Shown here one piece after another: positions 12,005 to 22,936 of a stretch of 64,000 bases of DNA. Each line of letters opens with the position of its first letter. The first letter of the stretch is position 1. Origin of the DNA: Monomorium pharaonis (lineage: Eukaryota > Arthropoda > Insecta > Hymenoptera > Formicidae); NCBI RefSeq assembly GCF_013373865.1, contig NC_050476.1, positions 16,681,828 through 16,745,827 of the forward strand, read 5' to 3'. Under the pieces are notes generated by a model. It made no database searches and was not told the origin of the DNA. It saw nothing but the letters and a program-made list of their open reading frames with translations. A program made the translations under genes and the position numbers.

Positions 12005-12878
12005 TTACATTTCGGGCTGAGGAAATATTAATATTCTCGATATCGTTGAACTATCATAAGTCGTTGACGGATCTAACGGTTCTAATTGAGTGGGAGAATC
12101 GTCGTCGGAGTCATTGAGGGTAATGACTTCGATGTTGCTGGCTGTAATTTGCTTATAACGTTCGAAGGAGATAGTGTCCTCCTAGGAAAGATTAACGGGG
12201 GAGATCGCTCCCCCGGGAACAAAGTTGATAGTTTGGTTCACATGAGGAGGGGTGGAGGGGACCTCCAGCGGGTAGCCCACAACAGTTTCTATGTCTCGGA
12301 GGGCCCGTTCCAGGGCTTGCTGTTGAGCTTTTAGTATTCTTCCCGCTTCCTTCGACCGGCACGATGAGCGTTTCTTTGTTATCTACAGCAAAACGAGAAA
12401 ATGCTTTATTAAGCGACTGGACGCTTAGGTAAGCATTTTATTTCGGTAGATTAGGGCCGCCGGTATACTTTTGCTCGTATTGTACTTGACTTATTTCGCT
12501 GGGCAAGCGATTGAACGCTGCTGGCGGAATCTAACTGTGCTTATTTCGCTGGCAAATACTTGCTGGCGGGAATCTATGTTCTGCTTATTCGCTGGCGAGC
12601 GATTGAACGCTCGCTGGCGGTTGTTGGAGCAAAAGTATTCCGGGTTTTCAAAATCTACCAGTAATGTTTTAACATTTACTCACTTTAGCACGGGGTACCG
12701 AATCCATAGTGGGGAGATTGGAGCAGCGGGAATAGTTTTTCTGTTGGAATTGTGTTATTGTCATTAAGGAAATTAATCGCTGGGTCGTTGGCAGGATTAC
12801 GACAAATTTCTGGTTTTCTCTAAAACTTACGACTGGTATCGAGGCAGAATTTTCCAGCGGGACCGCCAGCTCAGTCAA
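12005..12878 (-). pseudogene. Broken three-exon gene with SUMO-interaction-like motif
   Basis: Three phase-compatible segments on the minus strand: 12,878-12,831 (LTELAVPLENSASIPV, donor GTAAGT), 12,740-12,684 (KNYSRCSNLPTMDSVPRAK, donor GTGAGT) and 12,382-12,005 (126 codons to a TAA). The last exon is basic at its start (ITKKRSSCRSK), then has a helix-like ILKAQQQALERALRDIE. It breaks at an in-frame TAG (12,184-12,182), and beyond that the frame stays open with IEVITLNDSDDDSP, which resembles a SUMO-interaction motif (V-I-x-L plus acidic tail). No ATG begins exon 1; an internal ATG in exon 2 could serve. I do not recognise the family. Open frame on both sides of one stop suggests recent decay, a sequencing error or readthrough. 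Confidence 0.5.
12480..12625. repeat. Short tandem repeat, TTATTTCGCTGG / CTGGCGG units
   Basis: Three diverged copies of a 40-55 bp unit containing CTTATT(TC)GCTGGC, GCGATTGAACGC and GCTGGCGG. It lies in the intron between exons 2 and 3 of the broken gene. Confidence 0.6.
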
Positions 12879-12899
12879 AATGACGTTACATATGCCATG

Positions 12900-13428
12900 C
12901 CGGCATCAACATCGGTTGTTCGCATCATTGTGTCAAAAAAAATTTAATATGGACGAAAAATTGACATCATATACATAAATAACCATGCATAATAAAATAT
13001 CCGTATAAGAAAAGATAGAAATAGATGTTTAAATAATAAATAGTAATGTTATATGAAAAAATTCAATCAGTATCATGTGGCATCAAAATGAATTAAATGA
13101 TGTCAAAATGGACTGATATTAATGAGGCAGACAATTACTTAACGTTATTATATCCAAGTGAAGCAATATCCCATATAGCACAAAATATTTACAAAATATT
13201 TATAAAAGTATTTATAAAAAGAAAATAATAAATATTTTGTACTATTTTTATGGTCCAAATTTTCAATATAAAAAAAAATTATTGATAAACATTTCTGAAA
13301 ATATTTAAAATAATATTTATACCATGTTATCAAAGAATATAAAAAAATATTTAATTCATATACCGTAAATATTTTTCAGTATATTTTAAAAATATATTCT
13401 ATATATTGTTGATAATAATTTAACAATG
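12900..13428. other. AT-rich, no gene seen
   Basis: Long A/T runs, no supported feature. Confidence 0.5.
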
Positions 13429-13521
13429 AAATTAATAAGTAAATAAATTAATGCTATTTATTTTTAATACGTTTTGCAAATTTAATTGCTTTTATAAAAA
13501 ATAATATAATTGCGTCAGTTT

Positions 13522-13681
13522 TGGCCGGAAATTCATAGTCGAATCTTACTCAAGTTCCAGCTTAAGCACGATCTTGAGACGTCAATGCTGTTATTTCATT
13601 GGTTAAGTAAGTCTCAAGTCGGCTCGAAGTTAGACTTAAGACCATTCTTTGAGCTTAAGATCGGTTCTATGAATTCCGTCC
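13522..13681. mobile_element. MITE, GGCCGGTATTCATAG family, copy 2
   Basis: TGGCCGGAAATTCATAGTCG to CTATGAATTCCGTCC. The homologous site at about 46,557 lacks it and reads CAGTTTATAAC, so insertion duplicated TTT. About 90% similar by eye to 16,969-17,125. Confidence 0.85.
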
Positions 13682-13706
13682 TTTATAACATATATATAGG
13701 TAATAT

Positions 13707-13825
13707 GGCTGGGTTCGGAGAACGCTATTAGCGCTAAAAGTATCATTCTATCTTGTTGCTCAGTTGAATGTCGAAGAAGATAGAGCACGCTCACAGCGCC
13801 AAAAGCGTGGTCTCCGAACCCAACC
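13707..13825. mobile_element. MITE with GGNTGGGTTCGGAG ends and TAT duplication
   Basis: GGCTGGGTTCGGAG at the left and CTCCGAACCCAACC at the right are inverted. TAT flanks both sides (13,704-13,706 and 13,826-13,828), while the empty copy near 46,570 has a single TAT. Confidence 0.85.
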
Positions 13826-13856
13826 TATGTAGACAATAACAAGTACCCATATCGAT

Positions 13857-13935
13857 GAGTCAAATTGGCGTAGCAGATAAAAGTACAAGATTCGTCATCC
13901 TAAGGTCCCGGGTTCAAAACTTACCAGCGCAAGTA
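13857..13935 (+). other. tRNA-like pol III promoter module, copy 1
   Basis: TGGCGTAGCAGAT fits an A-box and GGTTCAAAACT a degraded B-box, about 45 bp apart as in tRNA genes. The T-arm and acceptor pairing is poor, so this is a tRNA-derived repeat or pseudogene. Confidence 0.55.
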
Positions 13936-14347
13936 AGAATAAAATAAATAATATAATTTAAATTTAATTAATTAATAAAAATTTGTTCTAAATTTAGTAT
14001 GTACTGTTGATAAAAATAATTGAAAAAAATGAAATTTTATTTTAAATTTTTATTTCGTCAATCATATATCGAGACTCCATGAGCTTCTATTAACGATCCA
14101 CAAAGACCCGTATCATAGTCGAGACTTATTTCCAAGACCCGCCTTAAGTTTGGTCTTAAGATGCCCTCTAGTTTCATAGTCGACAAATAAGCAAAGACTT
14201 GAGTTAAAATCTCAAGTCGTGACTTGACCAAGACGATCTTATTTCAGAACGCCTGAATGTGTTTTCATAAACTTTTCTTATTCAATATAAGCACAGGCTT
14301 AAGATGATACGTATTCATAGTCATTTAAGATCGTCTTATTTGACATA

Positions 14348-14753
14348 CAGGGTGTCTCAACGCACATGGACTATTACTCGTAAAAAGGTAAAAGGGATCG
14401 AGATGAACATAAAAGTCCAATATTTGTCTTGGTTAGGTCTGCAATAATCGAGATATTAACGTATGGAATCTCAAATAATCTAATTAATTTCTATCGTAAT
14501 TGTGAACAGTAAATAATAAAAGCTTATCAAACATTCATAATAGATTTTTTCAGTGTTATGGCTCAAGCGGATCGAGCTCTTTCCTCGGCGCGCTCTCATT
14601 CGCATAATTTGAAAAATTAATACCTTGATTATTGGTGGACCTAACCCGAGACTTAACCCAAGACCTAACCCAAGACAATATTGGATTTTTATATTCATCT
14701 CGATCCCCTTTACCTTTTTACGAGTAATGGTCCACGTGCGTTGGGACACCCTG
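14348..14753. mobile_element. Mariner-type MITE, CAGGGTGTC ends, TA duplication
   Basis: CAGGGTGTCTCAACGCAC at the left and GTGCGTTGGGACACCCTG at the right are inverted and flanked by TA. The inner arms (GGTAAAAGGGATCGAGATGA and complement) extend about 80 bp. It sits inside an older repeat of the CATAGTCG...AAGACTTGAG type (14,100-14,790). Confidence 0.85.
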
Positions 14754-15238
14754 TATATATCGGCAAATAAGACGATCTTCGCCAAGTCGTGTCTGTAGTG
14801 AACTTAAGAAGTGAACGCTAATCTAATTATATAAGTTGCGACAGTTTTATATTTATAATTAATTTTGAAAAACCAAGAAATATTGAAATCCCAGATATTA
14901 ACTTATCTAATGAAGAAAATGAAGAAAACGAATTACAAATACAACTTCCAAAAAGATATAATTGAGATGGTCACAAAATCTTTTTAATTTTTGAAATAAA
15001 AATGAGTTTAAAAAAAGATTTCGGTTTTTAAAAGAATCAATTATGTATGGAATTTTACTAATAATAAAAGAAGGACATGCTAAAATAATAACAGAGGATT
15101 TACTATTACAAATGAATGGATTATTGTAATAATGAATAATATATAAATTGATTGATTATAAATAATTGTTAATATATTTTTTTATATAACACATGACATT
15201 TATTAAATTGATAAATTATAAATGAAAACGCATATGTA

Positions 15239-15738
15239 NNNNNNNNNNNNNNNNNNNNNNNNNNNNNNNNNNNNNNNNNNNNNNNNNNNNNNNNNNNNNN
15301 NNNNNNNNNNNNNNNNNNNNNNNNNNNNNNNNNNNNNNNNNNNNNNNNNNNNNNNNNNNNNNNNNNNNNNNNNNNNNNNNNNNNNNNNNNNNNNNNNNNN
15401 NNNNNNNNNNNNNNNNNNNNNNNNNNNNNNNNNNNNNNNNNNNNNNNNNNNNNNNNNNNNNNNNNNNNNNNNNNNNNNNNNNNNNNNNNNNNNNNNNNNN
15501 NNNNNNNNNNNNNNNNNNNNNNNNNNNNNNNNNNNNNNNNNNNNNNNNNNNNNNNNNNNNNNNNNNNNNNNNNNNNNNNNNNNNNNNNNNNNNNNNNNNN
15601 NNNNNNNNNNNNNNNNNNNNNNNNNNNNNNNNNNNNNNNNNNNNNNNNNNNNNNNNNNNNNNNNNNNNNNNNNNNNNNNNNNNNNNNNNNNNNNNNNNNN
15701 NNNNNNNNNNNNNNNNNNNNNNNNNNNNNNNNNNNNNN
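15239..15738. other. Assembly gap (500 N)
   Basis: Exactly 500 undetermined bases, a conventional scaffold-gap size, so the true length is unknown. Confidence 0.99.
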
Positions 15739-16640
15739 TGTTTAACAAACAATAGATTTACAATTTGTTTAAACAATTATTGTTAAAACAATTAATTTTG
15801 CAAAAAGAAAAAACACGGGTAATTTCTTTTTCGCTTATGCTATGAATCCTGTAGTTAGTTTGGCGTTATCGCGACTGTGTTAGGCATGGGCCTTAATGGA
15901 TTAAATATATTGCTATCAAGTTGAAAAGATTTTGGAAGGCGCGATCTAATCGTTGTGCGTTTTCAAAATTTTCGCAGTGTTATCTTGTAGTAGAATATCT
16001 TACGAGAATTTAAAAAAAAAATTCATCAAATTTGGTGAAGAATTGGCTCGTGACTGGATTTTTGTCCATAAAAATGCCTTATTTTCCCATTGTGCGGCGT
16101 CGGGTGCGGACCCCGATTCCCCTTCTAAGGCTCACAGGTCACGGACCCGAAAATCTTGCGTCAGCATCCCCGCTCCGCGAGACCCCTCGATCCGCGTGAC
16201 GTCATACCCCCGTGCGCCGATAAGTTCCCCCCGCACATCCGCTCGCCCTTGGAGCTCCGCGTTAGATCTCTCTTAGTATTAACTACTTCCGTTTATTACA
16301 TTTTCAATATGAAATATCCTGCAAATTGTACATGTACGTTGGAATTTTTGCAAATTTTTTTTTAATATGCATCTAGACTGCGATTCAAAATCTCAACAAA
16401 AGCATCAACAAAGTACAAAGTACTGACGTTATTTAACAAATTAAGAAATATGTCAAATAAAGAATAGAAGGTATAACACTAATTCGGAATAGGAATCTTA
16501 CGGATAATGTGTGAACAGTTTTATATGTATATATATAAAAAGTGATTTCGGTATTAAACTGCACAATAATATTACATTAATTATTATTTATTGCAATTTG
16601 CAAGGGTAAATTTAAAAGGGGGGGATGAGAGGGTTTAATT
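15739..16640. other. No gene established; short GC-rich island
   Basis: Positions 16,090-16,260 are GC-rich (GGCGTCGGGTGCGGACC and following) in AT-rich surroundings. Overlapping short ORFs run through it, but no homology is recognised and no splice model supports them. Confidence 0.35.
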
Positions 16641-16700
16641 CCCTTTTAGTGTAGATTTATAATATTGTCAGGAAAGGCGTTGGGAATGAGCGTGTTACGC

Positions 16701-16883
16701 CCATAGAACTTATACTAATGGAAGGGGAAAAGAACCCGTCCAAGAAGTGAGACTACTAGTTCCGTCTCATTTCATGTCAAGTCATGTTCTATCTATCCTT
16801 GTCGCACAGATGTTGACACAGTTTCGGCATACGGATGATATACGCTATACGCTATTCCCCTTCCATTAGTATAAGGTCTATGG
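16701..16883. mobile_element. MITE with CCATAGA / TCTATGG ends
   Basis: CCATAGAACTTATACTAATG, GAAGGGGAA at the left is mirrored by TTCCCCTTC, CATTAGTATAAGGTCTATGG at the right. About 180 bp and non-coding. Confidence 0.8.
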
Positions 16884-16968
16884 TTACGCCACGAGGACGA
16901 TTAAAGACCGATGCCGCGCACTATAGGAAACTGCGTAGTAGACGACCGGAACTTTTACCGTAATACGT

Positions 16969-17125
16969 AGGCCGGTATTCATAGTCTAATCTTATTCAAG
17001 ACCCATCTTAAGCACGATCTTGAGACGTCAATGCTGTTATTTCATTGGTTAAGTAAGTCTCAAGTCGGCTCGAAGCTAGACTTAAGACAATTCTTGAACT
17101 TAAAATCGGTCTATGAATTCCGTCC
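16969..17125. mobile_element. MITE, GGCCGGTATTCATAG family, copy 3
   Basis: GGCCGGTATTCATAGTCTAA to GGTCTATGAATTCCGTCC, with the same internal order as copy 2 (GCACGATCTTGAGACGTCAA, then TTCATTGGTTAAGTAAG). Confidence 0.85.
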
Positions 17126-17129
17126 TTAG

Positions 17130-19045
17130 ATTGATAGAAATTCAGGCGGAAAGATAAACAGATTCACTAAACTCTAAACTTTGCCGCATTGACATTTGAA
17201 CGCATTTAAAACAACATAAAACGACATTTAAGAAGTCGCAAGAAACAGCCACAAGCGCGCGCGTGACGAACCGCAAGGTTCTTATCTTTGCTGTAAAACA
17301 CATACACACATACGCACAAGCGCGCGCGCGTGATGTGCACAATCCGACCGGTATCTTCCACATGGTGCGCATTTGATAACGCTAATGCCGGCGGTAAACG
17401 TCATTAAAAAAAAATGTAAGGTTGACTTTGTAACATGGTCAAAAGGGTGTAGAAAAATTGTTGAAAAAACGTTTTAAGCAATTTCAGCAATTTCAAGAAT
17501 GATAAACACGTGGAATACAAATGTTTTATTTCATGAACGTTAGTGTTTATTACTGGGGAGTAATCGTACTATAAAACTTTGCTTTAGCGATGTGATTGGA
17601 TCTTTCTTCACAACAGTACCTTGAACTAAATGGAAACCGTAAAATATGCGATTTTTTTACATAAACTATGAACGCGATTTGTTATTAGAAAAAGTAAATC
17701 TGTGAAAAAATTGATAACTGCATTCAAAAGTGCAAACTTTCAGCTTTCCAACGCTTTTTTGCTGAGCGCTATACGTTGATTTGTTCACGAATAACAAGCG
17801 ATGAAAGTCCAAATGACCATTTTTTCTTAAAATCTCAATAACTCGGTCAAAAAAAATCGTACAGCAATGAACAACCACTCAAATTAAAGGGAAAAGTTTT
17901 CGCTCTAAAATGCAACTAACAAAAATACTCTACGATTTTTTTGACGCGAAATGCAGCGCAGCAAATTTGCATAAAGGATTTTTATTTTCATGGGTCAAGC
18001 TTTATCACTGTGCCACGTTGGTAAAAAAAAGATAACTAAAATTGCCAAAAAGCATTTGAAAAAAGAAATTTCAAGCTTTAAAATGCTTTTCGGATTTTGT
18101 TTCTACGATGATTTTTTGCTGAGTTGCAGCAGTTTGAAAATAGCCTAAATTTTTGGTATACAAAAAGTGTTTCCTATTTTTTTTTGCGTAGTAATTTAAG
18201 ATTACCTTTTTTTGCAATTTTATATACATATTACTATTTTTGCTTGTTATAAAATGTTGTTATAACAAAGTTAAGAAAAAGAATAATATTAAATATATGT
18301 AATTCTTTAAATTTTAATGTATATCAAATGTATATATAATCAATAAATAATGTATAATCAAAAAGAAGATGTTTTTTTGAAAACCAGTAATGTTCATGAA
18401 ATATTATAGTCTTAAATGAATTTAAAGACGCATATTCTTTTACAAAATATTAAATAAAGTTTAATAATTGGAAAAGAAAACGTTTTTTGGTAAACTAGTG
18501 ATGTTCAGGAAATATTATAGTCAAAAATAAATTTTACCTTTAAAAAAAGTTTATATAAAGTTCAATAATTAGAGTTGTATAATTAGAATAGTTAGATATT
18601 CGGTAGGAAGCAAAAAATATGATAAAAATATCAAATGTCAGTATCCTTTTCTAAAAAAGATATGTTATTTATTTATCGAATGTATCGAAGTCATCTCGAA
18701 AGTCTCGAAGAATTGTTGCCTTTAATCCGCGATGCTGATTGGTTTTTTCGCTGATCATTAAGCCGCATGCTTTGTAGTGTTTGACAGTTGTGTTTGACAG
18801 TTGTGTTTTCAAGTCAAAATTGGTTATATCAAAAGTGTATAAGTAATAAGGTAAGTAATAAAGAGATATATTAAGTAATAATATAATAGGGAATAACAAT
18901 AATATCTTTAAAATTTTATAATCTTTTAGAAAAAAAGAAGAAGGAAAGCAAATAGATTGATAGAAGAAAGAGAGAGATTCGACTTTTGTAAAAAGAAAAA
19001 GCAGAAAAGGAAACAGAAGGAGAAACAGCGACTTTTATAGAAAGA
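17130..19045. other. AT-rich, no gene seen
   Basis: A GCGCGC-rich patch lies at 17,255-17,335. Otherwise A/T-rich sequence with all frames interrupted. Confidence 0.45.
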
Positions 19046-19050
19046 AGGAG

Positions 19051-19052
<2 letters not shown>

Positions 19053-19138
<86 letters not shown>

Positions 19139-19187
19139 AAAAATCAGTACTAAATCAGTACTAAATTTATAAATCATTACATAAAAG

Positions 19188-19253
<66 letters not shown>
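19053..19253. repeat. Compound microsatellites (GA)n(GT)n and (CT)n(TA)n
   Basis: GA run at 19,053-19,095 passes into GT to 19,132. After 57 bp a CT run (19,190-19,227) passes into TA to 19,253. The two halves are near mirror images (GA against CT), so together they form an inverted repeat. Confidence 0.95.
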
Positions 19254-19259
19254 TTAATT

Positions 19260-20240
19260 ATAACATATTTTTACTTTTAACTGTCTGCAAAGTTTTTCGT
19301 GTCTTTATAAAATTTTCAACACCGTTGAATATATAATTTTACATTAAAATTTTCGACCCCGTCGAATGTATAATTTTATCATGTTTTTACTTTTGACTCT
19401 GTAATTTTTTTTATGTTTATTAAAAACAATGTTACATAAATTAAAAACGTTAAAAACAACGTTAAATAAATTACATTTAATTTGTTACAATTAATATTAA
19501 ACACATTGAATTTTGATAGTTGTCAAATTTCTATAGATGGTTATCTATCTATATAATCATCGTTGCAATTTATTTTTAAAAAGTAAAAAACAAAAAGTCA
19601 AATAGCGCGCGCAAAGCGCGCGTCTGTGGTGTCTAGTAGTATAAAAAAAGCCATACCTGCCTATTGTATCAGGCATTAATGGACTAATTATTTACAAACC
19701 TAATTCCAAAACAAAGCTTCAGAAAAAGTTTAGCCATGGAAAATAACAAAGTGACGAAAAAATATAAATATTTACATTACAATATTTGCAGATTCTAAAT
19801 TAAAACGGAAAACAAACTAGACCAATAATGTCAAACTTTAATCTTGGGAATGTAAAACACCAAATACGAAAAAATTAAGTGATGTACTAAATACATGAAA
19901 ACATATTTGAAAATTCAAGATTTTTTTAATTTTTCTAAAATAAATTATTTTTGTAAAAAAAAAAAACTTAATTTCAAATTATAAATCTTTTAATATTTTA
20001 AAGAAAGAACATAATACTTTTAATATTTAAAGATGTGACTCTATCACGGATGGCAGTTATAAATTAGAAATTCATATTATAAATTACTCGGAAGATGAGA
20101 ACAGAGACATGGAAAAAAAGTGTAATAAAAACAAAGTTATAGGTATAAAGGCATACATATCAAATTAACGCATTTAAAAGTATGTATAATGAAACTTAAT
20201 TTAATTAAAAAAAGAAGTAATTCTTTAATTTATACAAAAA
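19260..20240. other. AT-rich, no gene seen
   Basis: GCGCGCGCAAAGCGCGCGTC at about 19,604 is a small palindrome. Nothing else can be supported. Confidence 0.4.
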
Positions 20241-20242
20241 GG

Positions 20243-21153
20243 AGTGAAATCCCACATCAAAAAACCTAAAAAATATACGCCAAGTACATAAACGCGTGCT
20301 TTCCAAAATAAATTTGAGATCAATACAGTTAGCCAAGTATATTGAAAAAAAAGACTTAAAGAAATTTAATAAACATCTACACTGGCGCAAAGAAAAACGA
20401 AACAAAATTTTTGACCAATTTTTAGGCAATCTTCAAAGTGATGCAACTTTGTCAAAATCCATCCAAATTACATATACTTTTTTTTAAATTAAAGAGCAAA
20501 GACTCTACTTTGAGAATCAATACACGAAAGTTTGATTTGTTAAGTGCGAACCTTTTGTATCGCATGAAAACCAAACATGTGTTTTTTAATTGAAAAAAGT
20601 AAAAGTTTGTTATCATTTTGCACAAGTTTCTCGTTAAAATCTTGCTAATATTAATTCAGATTTTTAAAATTCATTCTTTTCTAAGCAATTTAAAAACAAC
20701 ATGTTGATACGATGTTTTTTGTTGATTGCACACGAGTTTGAAATTTGCACTGCATTTTAGGGTATTTTAGCAAATAAATACGGTATTTTTTGAATATTAT
20801 GAATTTTGAGTATCAATATAATATTGCACTTTGATTTTATTCGTGTTGAACTCAATCATACCACTGTCATCAAAGTCCAATCGGATTATAGTGAAGCAAA
20901 ATCATAACGTTTTAACGAGCCGGGCACAGCAAGCTTTTGCTTCATTATAATCCCGTTGGTTGATTTTAATCATTTAATCATTTAATCATCAAGCTCGTTT
21001 AAGCAATTTTTAAATAGATGTTTTTTAAACTTTTTTAAGTCTTTTTTTAAATATACTTGGCTAACTGTATTGATCTCAAATTTATTTTGGAAAGCACGCG
21101 TTTATGTACTTGGCGTATTTTTTTTATCTTTTTAAGATTTTTTGATGGAATCT
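20243..21153. mobile_element. TIR element with about 120 bp arms containing a 500 bp repeat
   Basis: ATACGCCAAGTACATAAACG, then CGTGCTTTCCAAAATAAATT, then GTTAGCCAAGTATATT on the left are all mirrored on the right (21,010-21,130). The core 20,378-20,880 begins ACACTGGCG and is repeated without these arms at 47,206-47,708, so the core is probably a separate insertion. Confidence 0.75.
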
Positions 21154-21235
21154 CAAATATTTTTTAAATATTTTATAAATATGGTGTGCTGTCTGGCAAT
21201 AAACAAAATCGCATTAGTTATTTAAAAAGTAATGC

Positions 21236-21470
21236 GACGTCTCTTCAAAATTATTATCAATCACAGACGTCTTTAGATGTTTATTAGACGTCAAGAAATG
21301 ACTTGCAGCTAAAAATAATTTTTTATTAATAATTTATTGTTATTGTATAAAGACTTATTGTAAGGTTTTAAACAAACACAATAACACCAAATCACGTTAC
21401 ATCTAAATCAGATATTTCAAAACTTTCTTTTAGATGTAGATGGCTCCGACGTCTAATAGACGTTTATCCG
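21236..21470. repeat. AGACGTC-rich element, second copy
   Basis: GCGACGTCTCTT, AGACGTCTTTAGATG and TTAGACGTC at the left, GACGTCTAATAGACG at the right. Compare 1,440-1,625. Confidence 0.45.
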
Positions 21471-21536
21471 ATCTTTTATTTCTCCTTAGGTAGCGAGGAT
21501 TCGAGTGGGGAAACAAGACGCAATTGCTAAGGGCCA

Positions 21537-21600
21537 TATATAGAGGCGTCGGTTCTGGACACACATCAGTCATTCGGCAGATCTCATACAGCACAGATAC
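21537..21600 (+). promoter_or_regulatory. Candidate core promoter: TATA, Inr and DPE
   Basis: TATATAG at 21,537, an arthropod initiator TCAGTC with its A at 21,568 (31 bp downstream) and AGATA at 21,595-21,599 (+28 to +32, fits the DPE consensus RGWYV). Spacing is exactly that of a Drosophila-type core promoter. No downstream ORF is recognised; it may be an LTR remnant. Confidence 0.5.
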
Positions 21601-21752
21601 AACGGCCCCAGCAGCTGATTATTGCCCGTCATAGATTTCAATTAATAGTCTTGACCTGAGAAAATACCGCCTGCCGAGAGGAGAGCCACAGGTATTCAAA
21701 GCCACTGTAAAGTGATTTCAGTTGAGTTCGCATCTCCTTTTGTATCGGACTT

Positions 21753-21976
21753 ACAAGGAAACCTCGCGAACCTGAAATTTCTGATTTTAATGAAACTTGG
21801 CATAAATGTAGAGGGGGTAAATACATAAATCTTTTTTCAAAAAAAAAAAATTGTTGGGTGGTTTTAACCCTTTAAACCGTTTATAAACATCAACAAAAAA
21901 TTTCTAATTTCATGTATTTACCCCCTCTACATTTATGCCAAGTGTCATTAAAATCAGAATTTTCGGGTTCCCTTGT
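21753..21976. mobile_element. Palindromic MITE, ACAAGGGAACC family, copy 2
   Basis: ACAAGGAAACCTCGCGAA at the left, GGGTTCCCTTGT at the right, with inner GGCATAAATGTAGAGGGGG arms. This is a short, internally deleted copy. Confidence 0.85.
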
Positions 21977-22002
21977 AAAATCCGATGCAGACAATTGCAC
22001 TG

Positions 22003-22936
22003 CAAACCCAAGTGTGTAATTTTTACACACTTAAGTGTGTAAACTCATGTAGTCACTTTTTACGCGTTTGTATATGTGTAATTTTTTTACACGGTTTATT
22101 TGTGTAAAATTATACAGATTTCTATGTAATTTTACACGCTTTAATGCGTATTTTTACACATTTATACATTAAATCATATATTTAAATGTTTATATAAAAA
22201 ATCTCACTACGCTACGCTAAAATTTTTTGTGTGACCACTATATAAAAAAAAGATTCCCAATTTAATACAAACCACAGTTACACATCTAGCATCGCTTAAT
22301 TTCTGCGATCAGAAAAACGGTCATCCATCCAATCGTAAACTATCGCCAACGTTGCTTGACTTTCAAGATTCTACGAGAACTGACCCTTTGTGATGATCTA
22401 TAAACACTTGATGTTTATAGATACGTATATTAATACATATGGATTAAATTTTATATTTAATTATGAGATATTAATTTTTTGCCACAATCAAGTAAAAAAA
22501 TGTTTTTATATATATTTTACTGTACTAAATTAGAAAGTTTATCCTGATTTTTTTGAAAAAAAAAATCTAGTTAAAATTATGTATAACAAATAATAATTAA
22601 AAAAAAAATTTTTTTATCACTAAATTTACACTTGACGTTTGCATTCGGTTTACAATGTCAAGCATGGTACCTTTTTCATAATCTTTTTTTTCCGTGCACG
22701 GAGAAAATTTTATATAAAAAATTACTATGCTTAGTAGTATATAACGGACCATCAAAGAATTAGAAAAGATTTTTTTAATGTTTTTATGTTTAAGTATGTG
22801 TTCATTAATATTGTTCATTAATCAGAAACATGTTGAATTTTATGAATAAAATACCTCTTTTCCAAATATAATAAACGTATATACATATATAATAATTTTA
22901 TACATTTACACACTTAATTACACACTTGGTTTGGCT
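22003..22936. mobile_element. TIR element with GTGTGTAA-rich ends
   Basis: CAAACCCAAGTGTGTAATTT at the left resembles the complement of TTACACACTTGGTTTGG at the right. GTGTGTAAAT-type motifs recur near 22,950-23,000, 34,945, 37,390-37,485 and 45,071-45,120. So either several copies of one family are present, or a single old element is now split by the nested insertions to its right. Confidence 0.5.
22319..22425 (-). repeat. 5S rRNA-like sequence, copy 2
   Basis: On the minus strand: GTCAGTTCTCGTAGAATCTT, GAAAGTCAAGCAACGTTGGC, then ATTGGATGGATGACCG. This matches the 5S order (GGTTCTCGTCCGATC, AAGTTAAGCAACGTCG, TTGGATGGGTGACC) more completely than copy 1. It is preceded by the same ACATCAAGTGTTTATAGATCATC leader. 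Confidence 0.7.

Larger units (their letters stand above)
13429..14055 (+). repeat. Interspersed tRNA-like repeat, copy 1 (with two MITE insertions)
   Basis: From TTAACAATGAAATTAATAAG to about TTGATAAAAATAATT this matches 46,457-46,800 closely, apart from two insertions present only here. The shared body contains a pol-III type A-box/B-box pair, so it may be a tRNA-derived SINE with AT-rich flanks. Confidence 0.75.

Noticed and set aside
14480..14785. 101-codon ORF with GLGLGLSLGLG run
   Set aside because: Encoded by an AACCCAAGACCT-type repeat inside a MITE.
15203..15776. Long ORFs of unknown residues
   Set aside because: They only span the run of N.
15953..16365. 107- and 69-codon ORFs in the GC island
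   Set aside because: Two frames are equally open with no splice context or recognisable motif.
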